DNA of 64,000 nt, taken from WTAW01 sp964406575. GTDB taxonomy: Bacteria > Acidobacteriota > Aminicenantia > Aminicenantales > Aminicenantaceae. The stretch is taken from NCBI GenBank assembly GCA_964406575.1, contig CAYOSH010000011.1, positions 1 through 64,000 on the forward strand, written 5' to 3'. The translations under genes were made by a program, and so were the position numbers. Shown here in pieces: positions 58,424 through 64,000 of this stretch (its first letter is position 1; every line of letters starts with the position of its first letter). The notes under the pieces were generated by a model. It was not told the DNA's origin. It did no database searches and was given only the letters and a program-made list of their open reading frames with translations.

Positions 58424-61402
58424 TCACGCCTTATGACAATTTTCCGATGTTTTTCGTCCAAATGTCCCGGAAGCGGGCAGAAAATTCAAGAGATCCCAGC
58501 GCCCCCGCAGCTGACGGATTGTATTCATGCCCAGATTGCGCAACCTCCGTTCCATTGTGAGAGCCCAGCTCTTATAGAGATTGCAGATTCTGTGTTTGAC
58601 CCAATCCGCGGTCATTTGCGACGCTAATTCCGGGTCTGTTGTGGCAATGCCGATAGGGCAGCCTCTGTCCCGCTCACAGTTTCCGCACCGCACGCAGTCG
58701 ATCGCCACCAATTCGGCTGTGCCGATGACAACGCCGTCCGCACCCAGGGCGATGGCCTTGAGCACATCTTCTGCGGTGCGGATGCCGCCGCTCGCGATCA
58801 GCACAACCTCGTCCCGGATCCCTTCATTGACCAAAAACTCATGGGCTTTTGCCGTTGCATATTCGATCGGCATGGCAATATTTTTTTTGGCGATGTCCGG
58901 TGCGGCTCCTGTGCCGCCGTATGCTCCATCCAAGTGGATGACATTGGCTCCGGCATAGTAGCTTCCCACGGCGACCATATCCACATCCGATGGCGTGGAG
59001 ACTTTGACTGAGACGAGCACATCAGGGTGAATCGAACGGATCCAATCCACATGTTTTTTGTGATCTTCTACCGAATAAACACTGTGAAACGGAAAGGGCG
59101 AAAACAGATTCGTTCCGGGAACGGCCTCGCGCATCGATGCCACTTCCGGCGTATTCTTTTCTCCCAGTAAATGTCCTCCCAATCCCGGCTTTGCTCCCTG
59201 GGCATACTTGAATTCGATCATAGGCGCCCTATGGATGGTCTCCTCGCGGACGCCAAACAACCCTGTGGCGACCTGAGTGATAATAGAATCCGAATAGGGG
59301 ATTAACTCATCGGGATAACCGCCTTCACCCGTGCAGGTGAAAGTTCCTATCTCTTTGGCTGCCATAGCACGGCCCAGCATCACATTGAGGGAGATCGACC
59401 CGTAAGACATTCCTCCTCCGTAAACCGGGAGGGAGAGGTTCATCTTTGGACCGGTATCCCTTTTATTCAGCGGGATCGTTAAGTCGACGGGTCCTTCGGC
59501 TGGTTTACCATGGGGTAAGGAAGTCGCCAAAAGCATTGTGTCGAATCCACCTCTAGAGTTACCGGTTTGCTCCTCAGGCGTCAGCCGCGTTGGCGAACCA
59601 CTCCGCGAAATTCGATATGTTTCACGCAGCAGCACAGGCGTCCATCGTGGATCACCAAGGACTTTATCCGCCGGATCTTTGACGATCTCAAGGGCATGCC
59701 AAAGACAGACATTGACGCAACACCACTCGTACTCTTTACATCTGATGCCGATACATCGGCTGTGGATCGGTTCTTCCAGGCTGAGTTTCCCATCGATCCG
59801 GCGGTGAACATCATACTTGCAGCTCACCACACACAGAGTGCAATTTGTGCATTTTTTACGATCCACAACTACACGCCATTCCCCATGTTTGATGCTGAAT
59901 CTATCTGGAGCTGGACTGGCTTTGACTTGAGGCAACGGCTCAGATGCATCCGTTAAAAGTGAATTTTTCTGGGTCGAATTCTTCTCAGCGGAATTCTTCA
60001 AGCTGGGCTTAGAAATTTTCTCGGGCATATTCTTCAGCCGTTCAATGAAGCTTTTGCGTTCCTCATCAGCAAAAATGGCACGGCCAGTCTCTCCTCGCAA
60101 TCGTCGGACATCACGAAGTCCCATAGCGCCCAACACTTCAAGAAGCTGGTCCTTCCAGGAGAGCATAAGATTGATGACACGGGAGGCGCCCCACCGAGGG
60201 TCGAGCTCTTCGATCCCTTTTGGGACCGGGTGTTTGTTCCCCTTTTCTCCTGGAGCCCATTTCAAGACATCCATAGCGATCAGCAGCGGAACATCGACCA
60301 CGACGGCATCTGCGCCCAAGACGATGGTTTTTGGGACATGTTCAGCCGCAGCAAGACCTCCCGAAGCCACCAGCGTGATCCGGTCACGCAACCCTTCATC
60401 AACCAACAGCCGGTGGGTTTTCTGGAGCGATTCCAATAATGTTGTGCCATTGGCGCCCTGTCCGTGGATGTCTGCACTCAGGTGTACGGTCTCCGCACCC
60501 TTCTGTACGAGCTCCAGAATTTTTTTCTCCACCTTAACGGAAACTGGAACATGAATGACGGTGAGCACATTGGAGTTGATCTCTCTCACCCGGGAAATTC
60601 CTGCGATCGGATCCATGCCGGGTTCAAACTCGACGATTGTCGCCCACTCAATGATCTCCCTGTACTGTTCAATTTCACTGAGTTTGATCCGGATGAGAAG
60701 ATGGCTGTAATAATCCTTCAGCATTTCGGTGGCATCTTTTGCTGGGACTGTCAGATAAGTTGTCAGCTTACTCGCAGCCAGTGCTAGTGAAGAAATGGCT
60801 GTGTGCCCTGGAAAAAAGGGCATAAGTCCAAAGATTATGGGAATTGGGATTTCCCGGTTGAGGGGAATTTGAGACTTGAGGTTGCCCTCTTCATCGAACA
60901 CCATTCCGCACATATCCCTTGTCATCTGTCCAAGGGCAACAGTTGTTGAGATATGTTCTCTGCCGTGGATCCCATCGCGTGTGGGGCGAACGATCTCGGA
61001 CATATCAGTCCAGATGTTATCGTAATAATCTCCATCAAAATAACCCCGATAACCGGCTCCGCTGACCGGTATCTTGCCCTGCTCTGCCTGCTCTAAGATC
61101 GACCGGATCCTATTAGGGGTGTACGTCCGGTCGCCTAAAGTCAGGAATTCCTCGCTTGTGTGCATACTCAACGCCTCCCGCGGGCAGCTGTTGATACAGG
61201 CAAAACAATTGCGGCAACAGTTCTCTTTCGGGTCGGCCATGATTCGCGGGTCTTCCTCTGAGCGGGAGTGGCAGTCGTAAATACATGCCTCGATACAAGT
61301 TCCGCAATTTATGCACCGATCGCTGCGGAGGATACGATAAGGCGTAACGATAGGGTGGCGTGAAGGAGTCGGCATCGGCGAAAGGCGCTTGGGACGGATC
61401 AT
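58424..61402 (-). CDS. tandem glutamate-synthase FMN-domain protein with two ferredoxin modules
   Basis: A 992-residue protein. Residues about 29-80 hold a two-cluster ferredoxin (CINCGTCIEAC and CCRNCFACINSCP). Residues about 130-455 resemble a glutamate-synthase FMN barrel by LVASGGLAAAEHVPKTIVLG and INLMLSWKDQLLEVLGAMGL, but lack TGEGG, the GLGGHL loop and the cluster cysteines. Residues about 520-590 hold a second ferredoxin (KCTNCTLCVVSC, RCIGIRCKEYEWCCVNVC). Residues about 640-960 are an intact archaeal-type GltS domain: GGGMSYGSISL, TGEGGYPDE, QGAKPGLGGHL, IASGGIRTAEDVLKAIALG, and CVRCGNCERDRGCPIGIATT for the iron-sulfur cluster. The start overlaps the upstream stop by ATGA. The usual role is FMN-dependent reduction of the imino intermediate to glutamate or an N-substituted analogue. 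Confidence 0.9.
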   Translation of the reverse strand: MIRPKRLSPMPTPSRHPIVTPYRILRSDRCINCGTCIEACIYDCHSRSEEDPRIMADPKENCCRNCFACINSCPREALSMHTSEEFLTLGDRTYTPNRIRSILEQAEQGKIPVSGAGYRGYFDGDYYDNIWTDMSEIVRPTRDGIHGREHISTTVALGQMTRDMCGMVFDEEGNLKSQIPLNREIPIPIIFGLMPFFPGHTAISSLALAASKLTTYLTVPAKDATEMLKDYYSHLLIRIKLSEIEQYREIIEWATIVEFEPGMDPIAGISRVREINSNVLTVIHVPVSVKVEKKILELVQKGAETVHLSADIHGQGANGTTLLESLQKTHRLLVDEGLRDRITLVASGGLAAAEHVPKTIVLGADAVVVDVPLLIAMDVLKWAPGEKGNKHPVPKGIEELDPRWGASRVINLMLSWKDQLLEVLGAMGLRDVRRLRGETGRAIFADEERKSFIERLKNMPEKISKPSLKNSAEKNSTQKNSLLTDASEPLPQVKASPAPDRFSIKHGEWRVVVDRKKCTNCTLCVVSCKYDVHRRIDGKLSLEEPIHSRCIGIRCKEYEWCCVNVCLWHALEIVKDPADKVLGDPRWTPVLLRETYRISRSGSPTRLTPEEQTGNSRGGFDTMLLATSLPHGKPAEGPVDLTIPLNKRDTGPKMNLSLPVYGGGMSYGSISLNVMLGRAMAAKEIGTFTCTGEGGYPDELIPYSDSIITQVATGLFGVREETIHRAPMIEFKYAQGAKPGLGGHLLGEKNTPEVASMREAVPGTNLFSPFPFHSVYSVEDHKKHVDWIRSIHPDVLVSVKVSTPSDVDMVAVGSYYAGANVIHLDGAYGGTGAAPDIAKKNIAMPIEYATAKAHEFLVNEGIRDEVVLIASGGIRTAEDVLKAIALGADGVVIGTAELVAIDCVRCGNCERDRGCPIGIATTDPELASQMTADWVKHRICNLYKSWALTMERRLRNLGMNTIRQLRGRWDLLNFLPASGTFGRKTSENCHKA

Positions 61403-63660
61403 GCCTTTCCTCCGTTTGTGGATTTTTCAACAGCCGGAAATCTGGACAACTTTTCCTCTGGAGACCAATCCGGCAGATCCAGGCCAAAAATGTCCCTTAT
61501 AAACTCCCGGCGACTCTCCAGTTTTTCGACAAAGTCCTGGACGGTTTCAGAGGGAGAACCATATCGGTTCTCCAGCAAGTCTTCAAGCACCAGATAACAC
61601 TCGCGGAGCGGCAGATGGGTCTGGCAGACCTCCTCGCACAAACCGCAGTGAAGGCACCGAAAGGGTGCATGGGCCTCTGATTGTTCCAGTCCAACGCCGC
61701 TTATCATCGCCTCTGCCATTCGCAATTTTGCCCTTCCGGTCACAAGCTCGTCTTCGGTAATAGAGTAGGCAGGGCAGACTGAGATACACGCACCGCATGA
61801 TGTGCAGCGTTGGGCACTCTGGTGTAACAGGTCTTGACCGTGCTTGTCATCTTTGCTGGGGATGTCCCATCGGCTTTGCGGCTCCGGTCCGGTGAGTCTG
61901 GCGATTAGCCCGAGTACCGGCGCAAAAAAGTGCAGGATGGCCATTACAGGATGGAAGATTATCGGATTTAGGAGAAGCGCCGTGGTACTGAAGAATCGTC
62001 CTTTGATCTTGAAAAATTTGTTGGGGTTCAATATGTCTTCGGGGTCGATTGCATTCTTTTTTTGCCTGAGTCTGTTCAGTCGATCTCGGGGATATTTGCT
62101 TTGAATGAATGGAGTGTTCCAAATACCAACGCCATAAGGAGATCCGCCATAGCGCACGGCCATCCGGACCAGCAACTGGATAAACAGAAGGCTCAAAACA
62201 TAGTGAACAGTCCTGGAATAATCACAGCTGAAAGAGACAATGACCAGATATGAATAGGATCCATCGTTGCCTGAAACAGATTCTGTATTCTGTGAATATG
62301 ACCTTCCATTGCTACAAACGATCACTTCCATGGTGGATTTGATGTTGAAATTGCGCGCAAGTTTTTTAACCTTGGTGACATATTTAAATATTTTTTCCCG
62401 GGGAATAACAACCTCTGATCCTAAGAGACCGGGACCGATGCGCTGAGCTTTAAGAGGGAAATACCGGTCAGCCCATAGATAACGGGCGGCGACTCCATTT
62501 TCTGAAACCGGAATTGAATTTGCGCCTAAAAATGATAAGAATTTTTGCTCATTTTCCGGTGTCTCAAAATGAAATAGCAGGGCATCGTCTTCTGGGACTA
62601 TGGGTTCCTCAAGTTGTATTTGTTCTGCAAATATGGCCTTTTCCCTTTTTAAATATTCACGGTCGAAAAAGACAACATGTGACGGCTGAAAATCCCCGCC
62701 AGTGAGCGTATCAATAAATTCGAATGCTTGGCCTGGATTCTTGAATGTGACCAGGTGAGCTCCACTGTGCTCGGGTTTAGGACGGACACGGAGAGTGATC
62801 TCTGTGAGGATACCGAATTGTCCTTCTGTCCCGAAAAGATCTTTTATGCATTCGTCTTTTGAGTCCAGCTCTTCGATTGTGCCGTCAGGTCTGGCGACAC
62901 GGACGGCAATGACAGATTCGTGAATGCTCCCATAGCCATAACTGTCCAATCCCATCCCACCGGTGGCGATCCAACCTGCAACAGTGGAAAATCGGCTGGT
63001 CGGTGTTGTTTGAGGAATCAATCTATAAGGCTCAAGTTTTGTCGCGATATCTGCCCACCGGGTTCCTGGTTGCACACGAACCGTCTGATTTTTTGGGTTG
63101 ACTTCGAGAATGACCATCATCGGGGAGAGATCCATCACGATCCCGTTTTGGGTGGGAACAGCCCCACCAAAAGCGAATGAGCCGGACCCTCTCGGGAAAA
63201 CGGCCAATCTTTTAGATTTGCAGAAGGCGAGGATTGAAGAGATGTCCTTCTCAGTTTTTGGTTGGACCACGAGAGAAGGCGTTGTGCGGTGGAGCGCTTT
63301 TTCCATCAATGCGGGAACGCGAGCCAGATCCCTGCTGTAATTCCTCCGCTCGAAATAGGTTACGACTATACGGCAATTTTCACTGAGATGCGGGCGAAGG
63401 GCTTGCGCCAGAGACTTTATTTGTTGCCTCCGCACCGGAGTGTCCTTGTCTGCGAGATACTTCCACATCAGCTGCAGCCGGCGCTGCGGAGATTTGAAAA
63501 GGATATAAGAGAGTAACCGGTATGTTTCCCGGAAGCTCAAAGAAGGAGTTTCTTGTTTAAGCAGGTCTGATATAGGTGGCGCTGGCTCAATGCTATAGAT
63601 CCGTTTTCTCCTGCTCGCAGTCTTGCGTGCGCGATACATCAGGTATTCTTTCCAGCTCAT
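61399..63660 (-). CDS. FAD-linked oxidase fused to a two-cluster iron-sulfur domain
   Basis: A 753-residue protein and first gene of the operon. Residues about 125-310 are a VAO/GlcD-type FAD-binding domain: SLVVQPKTEKDISSILAFCK, FPRGSGSFAFGGAVP, GWIATGGMGLDSYGYGS, LFGTEGQFGILTEITLRV. A substrate-cap domain follows. Residues about 640-700 hold two CxxCxxC clusters (RCTSCGACISVCPAY, RCLHCGLCEEVCQTHLP), like GlpC/GlcF or the second half of glycolate, D-lactate and D-2-hydroxyglutarate dehydrogenases. It likely oxidises a 2-hydroxy acid and passes electrons through its clusters to the next protein, with which it overlaps by four bases. Substrate is not predictable. Confidence 0.9.
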   Translation of the reverse strand: MSWKEYLMYRARKTASRRKRIYSIEPAPPISDLLKQETPSLSFRETYRLLSYILFKSPQRRLQLMWKYLADKDTPVRRQQIKSLAQALRPHLSENCRIVVTYFERRNYSRDLARVPALMEKALHRTTPSLVVQPKTEKDISSILAFCKSKRLAVFPRGSGSFAFGGAVPTQNGIVMDLSPMMVILEVNPKNQTVRVQPGTRWADIATKLEPYRLIPQTTPTSRFSTVAGWIATGGMGLDSYGYGSIHESVIAVRVARPDGTIEELDSKDECIKDLFGTEGQFGILTEITLRVRPKPEHSGAHLVTFKNPGQAFEFIDTLTGGDFQPSHVVFFDREYLKREKAIFAEQIQLEEPIVPEDDALLFHFETPENEQKFLSFLGANSIPVSENGVAARYLWADRYFPLKAQRIGPGLLGSEVVIPREKIFKYVTKVKKLARNFNIKSTMEVIVCSNGRSYSQNTESVSGNDGSYSYLVIVSFSCDYSRTVHYVLSLLFIQLLVRMAVRYGGSPYGVGIWNTPFIQSKYPRDRLNRLRQKKNAIDPEDILNPNKFFKIKGRFFSTTALLLNPIIFHPVMAILHFFAPVLGLIARLTGPEPQSRWDIPSKDDKHGQDLLHQSAQRCTSCGACISVCPAYSITEDELVTGRAKLRMAEAMISGVGLEQSEAHAPFRCLHCGLCEEVCQTHLPLRECYLVLEDLLENRYGSPSETVQDFVEKLESRREFIRDIFGLDLPDWSPEEKLSRFPAVEKSTNGGKA

Positions 63661-63772
63661 TTAAGCCAAACTCCCATTCGATCCATCACGCTTTCAGGGG
63701 CATGTTTGTTCTATGCCTCAATATTTTTCTCTGATGACTTTTTCGCAGATCCTATCATGCGAATAATCATGA

Positions 63773-63801
63773 AATATAAAATAAAACATTATGATTGTCA
63801 A
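63773..63801 (-). promoter_or_regulatory. promoter of the glutamate-synthase-like operon
   Basis: On the minus strand a perfect -35 TTGACA (63801-63796), a 17-base spacer, and TATATT (63778-63773). The first codon of the FAD-linked oxidase gene (63660) is about 110 bases downstream. The -35 lies in one arm of the inverted repeat at 63795-63826. Confidence 0.75.
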
Positions 63802-63826
63802 GTCAAAATTCAGAATTACTTGACAA
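63795..63826. promoter_or_regulatory. inverted repeat spanning both -35 boxes, candidate Lrp-type operator
   Basis: TTGTCAAGT (63795-63803) and ACTTGACAA (63818-63826) are exact inverted copies, 14 bases apart, and each contains the -35 box of one divergent promoter. A smaller palindrome, AATTC-A-GAATT, sits between them. Lrp/AsnC regulators typically bind such dyads in their own promoters. Part of the symmetry is expected from two facing TTGACA boxes, but the three extra matching bases at the inner edge are not. Confidence 0.55.
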
Positions 63827-63848
63827 ACGTATGGAATAAACATATAAT
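63820..63848 (+). promoter_or_regulatory. consensus sigma70 promoter of the Lrp/AsnC gene
   Basis: A perfect TTGACA (63820-63825), 17-base spacer, and perfect TATAAT (63843-63848). The ATG at 63873 is 25 bases beyond the -10. This is the best promoter in the window. Confidence 0.88.
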
Positions 63849-63872
63849 TACTTACAATTGAAAGGAAGTAAA

Positions 63873-64000
63873 ATGACTGATGACATCGAAAAAAAGATTG
63901 TGAGAGCCCTCAATCAGAATTCAAGAAAAAGCTTTCGTGAAATTGCCAAAGATATTGGAATATCCGCCCCTGCGGTTATAGATAAAGTTAGAAAACTCGA
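63873..64000 (+). CDS. Lrp/AsnC-family transcriptional regulator (5' part)
   Basis: Only the first 42 codons lie in the window. MTDDIEKKIVRALNQNSRKS and FREIAKDIGISAPAVIDKV match the N-terminal helix-turn-helix of Lrp/AsnC proteins (usual form: LDxxDxxIL..L..dgR.s..eLA..vGlS...v..Ri..Le). AAAGGAAG gives the ribosome site before ATG 63873. The gene diverges from the glutamate-synthase-like operon, and the shared control region suggests it governs that operon in response to an amino acid. Confidence 0.85.
   Translation, partial: MTDDIEKKIVRALNQNSRKSFREIAKDIGISAPAVIDKVRKL

Noticed and set aside
1..64000. tRNA, rRNA, CRISPR arrays, transposases, integrases, attachment sites
   Set aside because: Looked for on both strands by eye and none found. 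Degenerate small elements could be missed without a covariance or repeat search.

Overview
The window reads as chromosomal DNA of a Gram-negative, probably anaerobic heterotroph. Signs of an outer membrane are plentiful: OmpA-like lipoprotein, several beta-barrel proteins, a Lol-like export operon, lipoprotein and Tat signals. Signs of anaerobic life are ferredoxin-linked oxidoreductases, a corrinoid-activator homologue and an indolepyruvate-oxidoreductase-like protein. Ribosome sites of the GGAGG type are common. The mix of VWFA-related protein, soluble Ser/Thr kinase with TolB-like and TPR modules, ECF sigma/zf-HC2 pairs, beta-lactamase-fold proteins with DUF3471 tails and huge BNR-repeat proteins points to the Acidobacteriota/Aminicenantes side of the tree. 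That placement is an inference from gene content; no rRNA or marker gene is present to confirm it. I see no tRNA, rRNA, CRISPR array, phage or insertion sequence.

Layout. 1-2.3 kb: a secreted three-domain nitroreductase and a wrecked ICMT-type methyltransferase gene. 2.3-6.4 kb: trmL with an amino acid permease, then a one-chain DhaL/DegV (FakA+FakB-like) protein. 6.4-11.6 kb: a tightly coupled operon of beta-barrel protein, ABC ATPase, two FtsX-type permeases and a LolA-like protein, forming an apparent envelope export path. 11.8-16.3 kb: a broken beta-barrel gene, an SDR-DUF2867 protein, a membrane protein and a methyltransferase. 16.3-23.3 kb, nearly all minus strand: kinase, small coiled-coil protein, repeat-rich surface protein, HD hydrolase, and a sigma factor/membrane protein/methyltransferase operon. 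23.5-31.5 kb: mobA, small membrane and NTF2-like proteins, a RamA-like activator, a GH2 glycosidase and a secreted GT-A-like protein. 31.5-39.3 kb: serine hydrolase, an ECF sigma/anti-sigma/secreted-protein cluster, a GyrI-like protein, a nucleoside hydrolase-FmdE fusion and AlkC-type repair protein. 39.5-47.4 kb: Tat amidase, a fucosidase-type domain fossil, a carbamoyltransferase cassette (SxtJ-like, carbamoyltransferase, DUF5989, SGNH hydrolase), VWFA protein and OmpA lipoprotein. 47.5-55.5 kb: a second permease behind a foldable leader, an IorA variant without ferredoxin domain, small secreted proteins and a BNR/sortilin-like protein.

The most distinctive system lies at 55.7-64 kb. Three minus-strand genes encode an FAD-linked oxidase with iron-sulfur domains, a 992-residue protein with two glutamate-synthase FMN domains (the first degenerate) and two ferredoxin modules, and a glutamine amidotransferase-GXGXG protein. 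Together they look like a dismantled archaeal-type glutamate synthase wired to an unusual electron donor. An Lrp/AsnC-type regulator diverges from the operon, and both promoters are near-consensus with their -35 boxes inside one inverted repeat.

Recurring themes are domain fusions (nitroreductase, DhaL-DegV, nucleoside hydrolase-FmdE, tandem GltS) and gene decay by internal deletion (1.8 kb, 12.2 kb) or erosion (41.3 kb).
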